Made by a program: the position numbers and the translations under genes. A DNA stretch of 64,000 bases from Hordeum vulgare subsp. vulgare (Eukaryota; Streptophyta; Magnoliopsida; Poales; Poaceae): NCBI RefSeq assembly GCF_904849725.1, contig NC_058519.1, positions 23,543,267 through 23,607,266 on the forward strand, given 5' to 3'. This document shows positions 46,714-56,358 of this stretch, in pieces; position 1 is the stretch's first letter, and each line of letters begins with the position of its first letter. Under the pieces are notes generated by a model, which was not told where the DNA came from, made no database searches, and saw only the letters and a list, made by a program, of their open reading frames with translations.

Positions 46714-47189
46714 GGATTTTTGTCCAAAAGGACCCCCTGTCGAATGGGATTGTCAAAAAAGACCACCTTCCAGTGCAAATGGCCAAAAAGACCCCCACCC
46801 CGGGCGGCGGCAGGCGCGCCAGGCGGCACGTGGCACCTGCCGCCACCGCAGGAGGCGGCCGGGGGGCCTGCCGCCACAGCCCCTGGCGGCCGGGGCCTGC
46901 CGCCACCGCCCCTGGCGGCCGGCGCGGGAACCCGTTCCCCCCACTCCTGCCCGTAACGGACAAGGCCGGGTGGGCCCTGCCGCCTCGGGAGCAGGCGGCC
47001 AGGTGCAGCCGGGTGGGCCCCGCCGCCTCGGGAGCAGGCGGCCAGGTGCATTTCTCCGCGCCTCTGTTCCTGATTGATTGCGCTGATTCCGATGCTCTTT
47101 CCCGCTCGAATTTTTCCCGCGCGGCCGGCCTGAACTGTGTGATTTTTTCCCGCTCTCCACCGACGAAACAGTGCGAAATTTACTCCTTT
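46714..47189 (+). repeat. MULE left terminal inverted repeat
   Basis: It begins GGATTTTTGTCCAAAAGGAC. The outer 80 bp are simple, the middle is a GC-rich block of 'ggcggc' and 'gcaggcggcc' modules including a direct repeat of about 43 bp, and the inner part has three TTTCCCGC sites. Confidence 0.93.
47098..47153. promoter_or_regulatory. E2F-type sites in left TIR
   Basis: Three exact TTTCCCGC sites at 47098-47105, 47113-47120 and 47146-47153. They match the consensus TTTSSCGC bound by plant E2F/DP factors. They lie where the transposase promoter is expected. Confidence 0.6.
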
Positions 47190-47346
47190 ATAAGCGAACC
47201 GCGTCGCTGCCTCCTCTCTCACTCTCTTCTCCTGTCGTTGCCTCCCGTGTCACTCTTCTTTCCCACTCTCTTCTCTTTCTCACTCTCTTCTCTTTCTCAC
47301 TCCGTATGAATGTTTATGTGGCGATTTAGGACGGATTAAAGTGAGA

Positions 47347-47666
47347 TTTTGAAGACGTTGTAGTTGAAGAAAAGATAGATCAAGGTAAGAGCTTTCCATA
47401 TCTGTTGGTTGTGTTTGCATGCATGATGTATTTATTTTGTTTGATTAGTTACTAAGTATGTGTTTTCTTTTGTCTTAGAGAGCGTATTATCACTTTTGTG
47501 GAACTATTTTGAAGACGTTGTAGTTGAAGAAAAGATAGATCAAGGTAAGAGCTTTCCATTTTTGTTGGTCGTGTTTGCATGCATGATGTTTTTATTTTGT
47601 TTGATTAGTTTCTAAGTATGTGTTTTCTTTTGTCTTAGGGAGCGTATTATCACTTTTGTGGAACTA
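47347..47666 (+). repeat. 160-bp tandem duplication in the transposase leader, exon-intron unit
   Basis: Two copies offset by 160 bases. Each contains a donor-like 'atcaag|gtaaga' and an acceptor-like 'tttgtcttag|', so the duplication seems to have doubled a small non-coding exon and intron. A third donor-like 'atcaag|gtatga' follows at about 47706. Confidence 0.75.
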
Positions 47667-47952
47667 TTTTGTCATGCGATATGAACTACTAAGTTGAAGA
47701 TCAAGGTATGAGACTTTGTTCATATTTCTGTTCATGTGATAATAGGTCGACTATGTTCATATATTACCGATGATTTGTTCGTGTTTGCATGCAACTGGTA
47801 TTTAGAAAGGAGCCGGAAAAATGCCAATGTAACTAGCATTTCTGTAAAAAACATGTAATAATATGTTAGCTCCATTAGTATTATTACATGCAAGACGCGT
47901 GTGTAGTATATTTGTTTATTTGATAATTTGTCAACCCCGTCGAAATATGACT

Positions 47953-47956
<4 letters not shown>

Positions 47957-48008
<52 letters not shown>
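47957..48008. repeat. (TA)n microsatellite in the MULE
   Basis: 26 TA repeats between the left TIR and the transposase gene. The rest of 47190-48369 is AT-rich leader or intron sequence with no ORF of note. Confidence 0.95.
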
Positions 48009-48011
<3 letters not shown>

Positions 48012-48369
48012 TGCAGTATGTATTTTTAGACTTTTGCTAGCACGGAAATAATTATGTGTGTAATATTTTTGTTCATATGAAAATAGGTGGAATTCGCTGA
48101 TATTATTCTGGTGATATACTATATTCGGAAGGATATCCTTATTTAAACCAGAGGTATGAATGACATATTGTAATTCATCTTCTATTTATTTTATAGATGT
48201 AGTGTCACGATAAATGATACAATATAAATTATTATGCGTAGATGTAATGGATGTTGTTAAATTGTTATATGTAAAAAAGATAAGTAATGGATGTTGTTAT
48301 TACAATGTAAATATAAAAATATGATTTTTAATGGACTAACGATGTAAATATGGCTGCTCGTTAGGTACT

Positions 48370-50961
48370 ATGGAAAATTTGTTAGTGTTTTATGGGCACA
48401 TCGTACGTGAGGGTCCTTCTGGTGTGGATGTGTCTAGGTGCGGGATGACTACGGTTGTAGTGAAAGACATGGTTAATGTAGAGTATGCGGCAGTTAGAAG
48501 GTGCATCCGATCGGTGTTTGGTTCAGCGATGAATGGAAAAAAAATGACCCTGGAGGCTTTCGTGGTTGAGGGAGGAAATCGTTGGGTTTTGCGACGGGTT
48601 ACCGGTGAAAGAGCATGGGCGTCGTACATGGGTTTTGCAAGCAATCCCAATAACTCCATGTATGGACAACCCATGGTTTATGTGGAGTTCATTTCTGCCA
48701 GTGATGTCGCCGAGTGCAGTAGCGGTGCCGGTGAGGCCGAGTTGGCCGCAACTGTAGCCCCCGACGCCGGCCCATCGGAACCAAGCGGTGGCGAACATAT
48801 GGCCATAACTGTAGCCCCCGACGCCGGCCCAACGGAACCAACAGGTGGCCATCAAGTGTATGACACGGGATATTGGTCTGCGGTCGTTGACATGAGCGAA
48901 CATGTCGAGGGATTGCCGGAGGCGCTAGATGATGACGATGATGGTCATTCTTCTGCGTCTTCGAAATCAGATGATGATGAAGTTGTTCCTCCTGAGAATG
49001 CGGTCGCTGCAGCAATCAACCCAGAGTTTTTACAGGTTATGAGCATCACCAATGAATTTCACTCTGTTGCTGGCCTAGACGCGGGGAGTCTGGCCGTTGG
49101 ACAGATTTTCCCAGATAAGAAATCTGCTAAACAAGCAATACATAGCTATGCAATTGCTATACACAGGCAACATAGAGTGAAGCAGTCTGATAAAAAGGAG
49201 TTGAAGCTCATATGCATCCATCGCGAAGCGGGTTGCCGCGGAAGAGTTATTGCTCGCCAGAAGCCTGGGGTATGTCAGCCATGGCATGTCACAAAAATAG
49301 AGCAACATGGTTGTGAGCAAACCGGCACTCTTTCAGAGCACCGCAACGTGACTGCAGAATATGTGTCACAGGTGATGCAAACCATTGTGCAGCAAAGTCT
49401 TAATATTAGTATTAGGGCTTTGCGTGCAACTGCATCTGATCTGATTGGTTTCCCTGTCAGCTATAGCAAGGCTCGTCATGCAAAGGAAAAGATATTTCAG
49501 AGGTTGTATGGAACCTATGAGGAGGCGTACTCTTTTGCCCCTAGAATGCTGCATCAGATTTCAGTTGCTAATAGGGGGACTCAAGTTTTCCGGAAAGAAC
49601 GTCCAAATCCATTGAACCCGGACGAGCAAATCCTAGATCGCTTATTCTGGGCATTCGCCCAGACTATACAAGCATTCAAGCATTGTCGTCCGGTTGTATC
49701 AATTGATGGTACATTTCTCACAGGAAAGTACAAGGGCACACTCTTAGTGGCGATGGCAGCTGATGCAAACAATCAACTTCTTCCTATTGCCTATGCACTA
49801 GTGGAGAGCGAAAACAAACATAGTTGGCTATGGTTCCTGTGTTGCCTGAAGATGGGTGTCATCAAAGACCGGGAAGGGGTTTGCATCATCTCTGATCGCA
49901 ACACCGGACTATTAAGCGCGCTTGAGATAATTAAGGCTTCACAAGATCCAAATTGGGGGTGGCCCGATCTGGAGACAAGGTGGTGCATGAGGCATTTGGC
50001 AGCTAATTTTTATTCGAAATTCAAAAACAAAGATTGGTTCAAGCTATTCAAGAGGATGTGCATGCAGAAAACTACAGCAAAAATGAGTGCTATCTGGGCA
50101 GGTATCAATGGTCAGATCGAGCGCGCATCCCTCCAGGCGAGAGAAGACCGGAGGGGTCGTCGAAGAGCAATAAATTTGAGCCAGTGGATTAATGAGAATT
50201 GTCCCAATTTGTACAAGTGGGCGCAGTCTCATGACACTGGCGCTAGATACGGTATAATGACAAGCAACATGTCCGAGGTGTACAATGGTGTTCTTAAAGG
50301 GGTGAGGGCACTACCTATCACAGCACTAATTGATGAAACTTGGAACCGGACTGTGTCATACTTTGCAGATAGAGTCACCGTTGCCAAGGGGCTAGTTGAT
50401 TTGAACAAGACCTGGTCTGAGAAGATGCAAAGACATCTTGATGACAAAGCAAAGAAGTCGCAAAGACATGGGTGCAGGCAGGTAGATGCACTTAGGAATA
50501 AATGGGAAGTTAGTGTGCGAGCAAAGTTTGTGAATGGTCACCACAGGGGAGCAAAAAAACAAGCTGTGACGCTTGGCGCAACCTCGTGTGAGTGCACTTG
50601 CAACAAGCCCAAGCTTCTGGGATATCCTTGTAGTCACGTATTGCGGGCAGCTGCAGATCAACAAATTAGTGTCGAGTCGTACGTATCACCATACTTCAAC
50701 ATGCACAATTTGTACAACACTTGGAACGGTGAGTTTTGGGCATGGGGCATTGATACGAACTACAATCAATTATGGCCAGAAGGCACCACATGGGTTCCAG
50801 ATCCCGAATTGATGCGAACCAGCAAGGGACGACGTCAGTCTAGGCGTCATCGCAATGACATGGACCACAGCCAGTTGGGAGAACCAAGGCGATGCCGCGT
50901 ATGTAGGTGTGCTGGTCACCCGCGTAGGGACTGTCCGTATCGTAACAACAACACTGCGTGA
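48370..50961 (+). CDS. MULE transposase (MuDR/mudrA type), intact
   Basis: It is an 863-aa single open frame that would bind the TIRs and cut and join DNA in the nucleus. Domains: an N-terminal region (1-110) of unknown role; two 21-residue repeats (about 127-161, PDAGPSEPSGG / PDAGPTEPTGG); an acidic patch (187-204); a MuDR-type DNA-binding domain (about 235-315, with CIHREAGCRGRV); and the RNase H-like MULE core with SIDGTF (Asp446), ISDRNTGL (Asp509) and MSEVYNG (Glu636) as candidate DDE residues. A SWIM zinc finger C742-x-C744-x9-C754-x-H756 follows, then a zinc knuckle C842-x2-C845-x4-H850-x4-C855 at the end. The length is usual for the family. There is no stop or frameshift. Transcription probably starts in the left TIR and passes through a spliced leader. 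Confidence 0.95.
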   Translation: MENLLVFYGHIVREGPSGVDVSRCGMTTVVVKDMVNVEYAAVRRCIRSVFGSAMNGKKMTLEAFVVEGGNRWVLRRVTGERAWASYMGFASNPNNSMYGQPMVYVEFISASDVAECSSGAGEAELAATVAPDAGPSEPSGGEHMAITVAPDAGPTEPTGGHQVYDTGYWSAVVDMSEHVEGLPEALDDDDDGHSSASSKSDDDEVVPPENAVAAAINPEFLQVMSITNEFHSVAGLDAGSLAVGQIFPDKKSAKQAIHSYAIAIHRQHRVKQSDKKELKLICIHREAGCRGRVIARQKPGVCQPWHVTKIEQHGCEQTGTLSEHRNVTAEYVSQVMQTIVQQSLNISIRALRATASDLIGFPVSYSKARHAKEKIFQRLYGTYEEAYSFAPRMLHQISVANRGTQVFRKERPNPLNPDEQILDRLFWAFAQTIQAFKHCRPVVSIDGTFLTGKYKGTLLVAMAADANNQLLPIAYALVESENKHSWLWFLCCLKMGVIKDREGVCIISDRNTGLLSALEIIKASQDPNWGWPDLETRWCMRHLAANFYSKFKNKDWFKLFKRMCMQKTTAKMSAIWAGINGQIERASLQAREDRRGRRRAINLSQWINENCPNLYKWAQSHDTGARYGIMTSNMSEVYNGVLKGVRALPITALIDETWNRTVSYFADRVTVAKGLVDLNKTWSEKMQRHLDDKAKKSQRHGCRQVDALRNKWEVSVRAKFVNGHHRGAKKQAVTLGATSCECTCNKPKLLGYPCSHVLRAAADQQISVESYVSPYFNMHNLYNTWNGEFWAWGIDTNYNQLWPEGTTWVPDPELMRTSKGRRQSRRHRNDMDHSQLGEPRRCRVCRCAGHPRRDCPYRNNNTA

Positions 50962-51095
50962 TGTAATATTCGGAACATGTATTTTAATTTAATCGTGATG
51001 TAATATTCGGAACATGTATTTTAATTTAATCGTGATGTAATATTCGGAACATGTATTTTAATTTAATCGTGATGTAATATTCGGAATATTTAATT
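50960..51095 (+). repeat. 37-bp tandem repeat, about 3.6 copies, between the transposase and PMD genes
   Basis: The unit starts 'gatgtaatattcgg' and ends near 'taatttaatcgt', with starts at 50960, 50997, 51034 and 51071. It lies in the 157-bp gap between the transposase stop and the next ATG, likely acting as 3' UTR or spacer. Confidence 0.9.
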
Positions 51096-51117
51096 TTTTT
51101 CATCGTGATTGCAGGTT

Positions 51118-53713
51118 ATGGCTGAAATGCCCCAGCTTTTGAATGGTTATCATGACAACCACCACCGTTGCCAGCTTTTCATAAATCCAAATCATGAAAA
51201 TCCTCCTCAGACCTTCCGGCTTCGAACTGTAAAGACGCCCTGGTCAATAGAGAATCGGTTCCTTGAACACCTTGAGGCTTATGGACTCCTACATTTTGCG
51301 AACATCGCAGCTCGTCGAGGTAGTTTTACTGCTGACCCATCCCTTTTGACATCCCTCGTTGATAGATGGAGACCGGAGACCCACACATTTCACTTTCGAT
51401 GTGGAGAGCTTGCACCTACTCTAAAAGATGTGTCAATGATCACAGCTTTACCAATTAGAGGTGTGCCAGTGGTACATCCACGAGTTTCTCCTAATTGGCC
51501 AGCAGATGTCTCTGCCCGTCTGAGGCTCGAAATGCCCATATCAGATCGTTCTGGTCCGCCTCGAGGTGTCCCACACAGCTGGCTTCGTATTAACTTCGAA
51601 ATTTTATCTACCCATGCTGATCCTGAGACAACGAAGAGACACTTGTTTGCATATTTGTTGTGGCTCTTCGGTGTGATGTTTCCTAATTCTCACGGGGATG
51701 TAGTTTTGCCTGGTCTCATCTATTTTGCCGCAAAGATAGTTGACGAACCTTTACCCCAAAATCCACCATATAGCTTTGGTTCTGCTTTGCTTTCTCACAC
51801 ATACCGAGGGTTGTGTGATGCCACTCAAAAAACGGCATTCACATCTAAAGCTCCATTACTTTGTGTCTCCTACGAGTTTCTACAGTTGTGGTCCTGGGAA
51901 TACTTACCTGTAGGACGACCGCAGATAGTAGAACCCGCAACCCCGTACAACTATGGTGAGGGTGTTGTAACTATGTCCACTCGGTGGATGCTGGGTCGAA
52001 AAAAATGGTCTACTAAAATTGCAAAAAATTGTTACCCCATATACCATGATCAGTTTGAGCTTCTTAACGACTCACTAATAACATGGAACCCGTGGACTGA
52101 GGCGCACATTGATATGGTATTTGGTTCGCAACACATGCCAGTGGAATGCGTGAGAGATAGTGCCTTTTGGATGACTCGCTGCAATTTACTCTATCTATGG
52201 TTTGTGGAACCGTATAATCCTGACCGTGTCATGAGACAGTTCGGTCTATATCAAGATATTCCACCACCGGTTCCAAGATGTATCGACGAAGAAACTCATA
52301 AGTAAGTAAGATGTGACCTAGCTAAATAGATATTCCATCAACTATTCTTGATTTTTTTTTTGTTATCTATAATTACAGGATGAGCAATATGGGCAGATCT
52401 GGTGTGGACTGGAATGCAGAAAACATTGAATGGATAAATCAGTGGAATAATGAAGCTCTACAAAATATAGTGCCTCAGCAACGGTAATTTTACTAATGTT
52501 AATTTAATTATGTGCTTATAAAATACAGAATGTGATGTCAATTTAGTAATGTTAATTTATTTATGCAGAACGTACGATGCAACTACGACAGAAGCGTACT
52601 ATAATTGGTATCGCATGAGCACGCGTACTAGACTGACGAGCGAACCACCTACGATGCCAACACATCCAACGCATATGGAACAGTTGCAGACACGGATGGA
52701 CACATCATCAGCTTACTATCGTGACTCCGCGGTAATAATCAACATCTTGCTATTCAGGTCCATCATTTCATAAACAATTTAACCAACGAAGAACGATTAT
52801 TTTCAGATTGATATTTGCACCCAAGTACAAGCGATGGCGAGTGAAGGAATGCGAGCCGAGGGAAGTGATCCTAAACGCAGGTCGTGGTTTAAAAAAATTA
52901 GCGAATTCGTGAGCACAAGGATTACAAGATGCGGTACAGAGAACGACGTTGTCACTGCAGCGTACAACATTCCGGAACCGAGGTCAGCTAGACCGAGTGG
53001 GGCGCCGTCGTCGTCCATGCGGTGGGCAGAGGGTCGTAATACTATGCCGACACTTCCACGACATGACTCTTCTCTACCAATACATGGGCAGACATCAGAG
53101 GTAAATGCTCCAGATGTAGGATCGACACCCGAACAGACTCATTTCGTGGAGCAGGATGCATATACAGCATATGACGCACACATTCAAGGATCTCAGCCAT
53201 ATCTGCCCACACGAGGGATTAGGATGCCCGAGGAGAATCGTTGGGCTGAGACAAGCGAGGGAGCACAAAGCTACAACAGCGGACAGGTATGTACAATTAT
53301 AATAAGCAATTACACATCTTTTTGCTACACACAATTTATTTTAAAAACATTTTTTCGTGGACCAGGAAATTAATGATCCATCATGGGGAGATGAACATAC
53401 CCAGCGTGGCGTACAGAAAGAAATACTCACAGAAACCCATGATACTCAATGCACGCTCCCAGGAATGATAAATGATTTTTTCAGGCAGGACGTTATTGGT
53501 CCATCTTACATCAATTCTGAGTCACAACCATTCACCTACAATTTAGAATCATCGTCTCAATATGGATTTCAGACTCCGCCACCTATGCATCAGTCGCAGA
53601 CACAGGAACACGAGGGACAGTACGGTCGTGGTCTTCGTGAACACAGACCCCCTGATCGATTGTCACCCTCCGGTCGTCGGGCAAGGCCAGCTGGTCGTCG
53701 TCGCATAGGGTGA
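51118..53713 (+). CDS. Plant mobile domain (PMD) protein of the MULE, five exons
   Basis: Exons 51118-52301, 52379-52483, 52567/52569-52731 (acceptor AG at 52567-52568), 52807-53286 and 53366-53713 all have GT-AG borders and keep one frame of 760 codons (759 aa). Residues 1-395 form a plant mobile domain ('aminotransferase-like', PF10536): LHFANIAARRG, WRPETHTFHFRCGELAPTL, DVSMITALPIRGVPV, HLFAYLLWLFGVMFPNSHG, and FLQLWSWEYLPVGRP. The PMD is a nuclear domain shared by host MAIL1/MAIN proteins and by transposons; its chemistry is unknown. The C-terminal half is polar and probably disordered. An AG acceptor just before the ATG suggests an upstream leader exon, possibly shared with the transposase transcript. 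The intact splicing frame argues that it is selected with the element. Confidence 0.88.
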
Positions 53714-53799
53714 TTCGTCTATGTATGTGTGCGAACAATTGCATCTCTCTATGTCAGTTTCAAACTTTCAGATGTACGTACAAGACATCTATGTAGTTT

Positions 53800-53915
53800 C
53801 ATGAAATAAAAGTTCGCGATATATTTGAAGTTGCTTCCATAAAATAAGATACATAAAATAAGATTCATAAAATAATATACATAAAATAACATACATAAAA
53901 TAAGATACATTAAGA
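53800..53915. repeat. AT-rich short tandem repeat between convergent MULE genes
   Basis: 'acataaaataaga'-like units recur about five times. An AATAAA at about 53804 could serve as a poly-A signal for the PMD gene. The region is the shared 3' side of the PMD gene and the minus-strand gene. Confidence 0.6.
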
Positions 53916-53935
53916 TGTAGAGTTCATAAAAAAAA

Positions 53936-54376
53936 CTACATAAAGTCGTCGTCATCCTTCGACGATGCAGAGCTCTCTCCCTTTGACGAAGCGCTACTCT
54001 TGGCCTTCGATGATGATGCGCTCTTGGCCTTCGTCGATGACGCGCTCTTGGTACTCGGCATGAAGATATCGTCTTCGTCCTCACTATCGTCAATCCACAA
54101 GAAGGGATGTTTTACTCCACCTCCACCGCGTATGTGTTGGCCTTTCTTCTTCCATCTTTCATTCAACCGCAGAAGTTCTTTCCGAATCTCCTCATATGTC
54201 CTTGCAGGCCACCCCTTCCTAGCTAATGCGTGGGCAACCTCATTCAGTAGCGTGTCACTACTGATGAGTTCGTCCCATGAAACTATTCTATTATCTATCT
54301 TGAAATTGCTAGCTAAGCGCAGAAGACACTCGGACATACCACTATGAAAACTACGATCGAAAGGATAATGAGACAT
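53936..54376 (-). CDS. Small MULE-borne protein of unknown function, 146 aa
   Basis: The frame runs from ATG 54376 to TAG at 53938-53936; an in-frame ATG three codons upstream is also possible. Residues 1-85 look folded: SECLLRLASNFKIDN, RIVSWDELI, EVAHALARKGWPARTYEEIR and LNERWKKKGQ, with spaced tryptophans and basic helices somewhat like a Myb/SANT or trihelix DNA-binding domain (inference only). The C-terminal half is an acidic patch (DDSEDEDD) and Ser/Ala/Lys repeats (SASSKAKS-like). It could be an accessory DNA-binding factor, in the way Mutator elements carry a second gene. Its promoter side (76-193 bp upstream) carries seven E2F-type sites. Confidence 0.7.
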   Translation of the reverse strand: MSHYPFDRSFHSGMSECLLRLASNFKIDNRIVSWDELISSDTLLNEVAHALARKGWPARTYEEIRKELLRLNERWKKKGQHIRGGGGVKHPFLWIDDSEDEDDIFMPSTKSASSTKAKSASSSKAKSSASSKGESSASSKDDDDFM

Positions 54377-54451
54377 TTTCAGCACACTCCTTACCGACCT
54401 TGGTCTGTAGGGGGTTTTATAGGTGCAGCAGAGCGAGACGAATAACTAATG

Positions 54452-54569
54452 GCGGGAAAACGAGGCGGGAAAGCGAGGGCGGGAAAGCAAGGGCGGGAAA
54501 ACAAGGGCGGGAACAAACTGGCGGCAAAGCTATACGCGGGATAAAATGGCGGGAAAGCGAGGCGGGAAA
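54452..54569 (-). promoter_or_regulatory. Cluster of seven E2F-type sites upstream of the 146-aa gene
   Basis: Exact matches to GCGSSAAA occur at 54452, 54465, 54479, 54493, 54521, 54549 and 54562, plus three near-matches. They sit 76-193 bp upstream of the ATG at 54376 and look like a locally amplified 'ggcgggaaa' repeat. Confidence 0.65.
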
Positions 54570-54711
54570 TAAATGGCGGGATAAAATGAACATACACGTA
54601 GCTGAAATTAAGATACCCATTGCGGAAACTAAGATACAATTTGCCAAAATTAAGATACATCTTGCAGAAATAAGATACAACTAAGACAACTTAACATACA
54701 ATAAAATAAAT

Positions 54712-55371
54712 CTACTGAGTCCAACGTGGATATTTTCCTTTTCCATCACCAGCTTCTTCTGCTGCCTTGGCGGCACGAGCCCTTTCTCTCTTTCTCTCCC
54801 TCTCAGCTTCACGGGCCTGTTCCCGCTGTCTGTAAACCTCCTCCAGCCGAAGTTTCTCTTCTTGATTTTTCCTTTTCATCTCATCAAGAAAAGCCCTCTG
54901 CTCCACACAGTAATCTTCCCACTCTTTCTTCTGCTCTGCTTTCTCCTCTGCTTCAGCCTTCTCACGACGCTCTTCCAAGTCCAAGCTAGCCCATGCACGG
55001 CGACCTCTTTCACGAATCTCGGTCACCGCCCAGTCCGGCATTTCCGTGTCAATCCAACGATAGTACATGCAGAGAGGAGGAGGAGACTAAAGGATGGATC
55101 AGATTCAAGTAAACAATAAAATCAAATAACAATAATCTGGATGACTAGAGCATACCGGAGGCCTGACGTACGCAGAAATAGATTCGGGTGGATCAGATTC
55201 ATAATTGGCGCACATGAAAAACTTCATGCCCAACCAATCTGAAAAATCCGTCACCTCCTTCACCTTGCAGACATCTCCGCACCAACACCGAACTGCTTCC
55301 ACCCCCCGAGGCAAGCTTGCACTCTGCATTTTCCTAGGCCTAATGCTCTGATCCGAACAAGGCAAACTCAT
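54712..55371 (-). CDS. GRF-type zinc finger / coiled-coil protein of the MULE, two exons
   Basis: Exon 1 is 55371-55156 and exon 2 is 55086-54712, joined by a GT-AG intron (55087-55155) in phase 0, giving 196 residues. Residues 27-60 hold a compact cysteine motif, VRCWCGDVCKVKEV then LGMKFFMCANYESD, typical of GRF-type zinc fingers, which bind single-stranded nucleic acid in other proteins. The rest is a long charged helix (EEKAEQKKEWEDYC, EEKLRLEEVYRQREQAREAE) predicted to form a coiled coil, ending in a basic tail. It probably acts with other element proteins, by inference. Five E2F-type sites lie 95-162 bp upstream of its ATG. Confidence 0.78.
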
Positions 55372-55465
55372 ACTGACTATGGAGGTGCAGGTGCTTTGAA
55401 GTCTGTCTGATGGTGAAGAGAGTTTCACTCCCTGCCTCCTTTTATAGGCTCTGTCGGATGTCTAC

Positions 55466-55533
55466 GCGGGAAAAAAGGGCGCGAAAACGAGAAACTGCAG
55501 CGGGAAACTTAGGCGGGAAAATTAGGCGGGAAA
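55466..55533 (-). promoter_or_regulatory. Cluster of five E2F-type sites upstream of the GRF gene
   Basis: Exact GCGSSAAA matches at 55466, 55479 (GCGCGAAA), 55500, 55513 and 55526. Same motif family as in the TIRs and in the 146-aa gene promoter. Confidence 0.65.
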
Positions 55534-55878
55534 CTATTGCACTGCTCGTCCGTCGTTATCGCGTGTCACTGCTGCGATAGCAATCAAACATTCACTCTCA
55601 AAATATTTGATCGAGAGCTAAAACATACTTTCTCTATAAATAAATATAAGAAACGCTATTGTAAACAATGTTGACATAGAGATAAAAGCCCCGCGAACAG
55701 TGTCGACCAGGACACAAAGAGTCACTCTAAAAACGCCGCGGTGAACAATGCTGACCCGAAGATGACAGCCCCGTGAAACCACTTAGCCATCCGTAGTATA
55801 TGCCTTCCATGCACTTAGCCATCCGTGCAACTTGCACAATATTTTTGTTCAAAAGGATTGCACGGTCCGAACCGAAGC

Positions 55879-56358
55879 AAAGGAGTAAATTTCGCACTGT
55901 TTCGTCGGTGGAGAGCGGGAAAAATCACACAGTTCAGGCCGGCCGCGCGGGAAAAATTCGAGCGGGAAAGAGCATCGGAATCAGCGCAATCAATCAGCAA
56001 CAGTGCCGGCGCGCGGAGAAATGCACCTGGCCGCCTGCTCCCGAGGCGGCAGGGCCCACCCGGCTGCACCTGGCCGCCTGCTCCCGAGGCGGCAGGGCCC
56101 ACCCGGCCTTGTCCGTTACGGGCAGGAATGGGGGGAACGGGTTCCCGCGCCGGCCGCCAGGGGCGGTGGCGGCAGGCCCCGGCCGCCAGGGGCTGTGGCG
56201 GCAGGCCCCCCGGCCGCCTCCTGCGGTGGCGGCAGGTGCCACGTGCCGCCTGGCGCGCCTGCCGCCGCCCGGGGTGGGGGTCTTTTTGGCCATTTGCACT
56301 GGAAGGTGGTCTTTTTTGACAATCCCACTCGACAGGGGGTCCTTTTGGACAAAAACTC
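55879..56358 (-). repeat. MULE right terminal inverted repeat
   Basis: Reverse complement of the left TIR with only scattered differences (for example GAGTTTTTG against GGATTTTTG at the tip). It also carries three E2F-type sites. Confidence 0.93.
55915..55969. promoter_or_regulatory. E2F-type sites in right TIR
   Basis: Three exact GCGGGAAA sites at 55915-55922, 55947-55954 and 55962-55969, the mirror of those in the left TIR. The stretch 55534-55878 between the GRF promoter and the TIR holds no gene. Confidence 0.6.

Larger units (their letters stand above)
46714..56358 (+). mobile_element. Mutator-like element (MULE), 9.6 kb, apparently autonomous, four genes
   Basis: A perfect 9-bp target duplication CATCTAAGG (46705-46713 and 56359-56367) flanks long terminal inverted repeats of 476 and 480 bp. 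Inside are a MULE transposase gene and a PMD gene on the plus strand, and two short intact genes on the minus strand. TIRs near identity and four undamaged frames indicate a recent insertion. The element landed in exon 1 of F-box copy 2. Mutator elements normally make 9-bp duplications, as seen here. Confidence 0.96.

Noticed and set aside
46744..47309. Long GC-rich frames in the MULE TIR, repeated at 55.8-56.4 kb
   Set aside because: They are translations of the inverted repeats in several frames, rich in Pro, Gly, Ala and Arg, with no start or domain logic.
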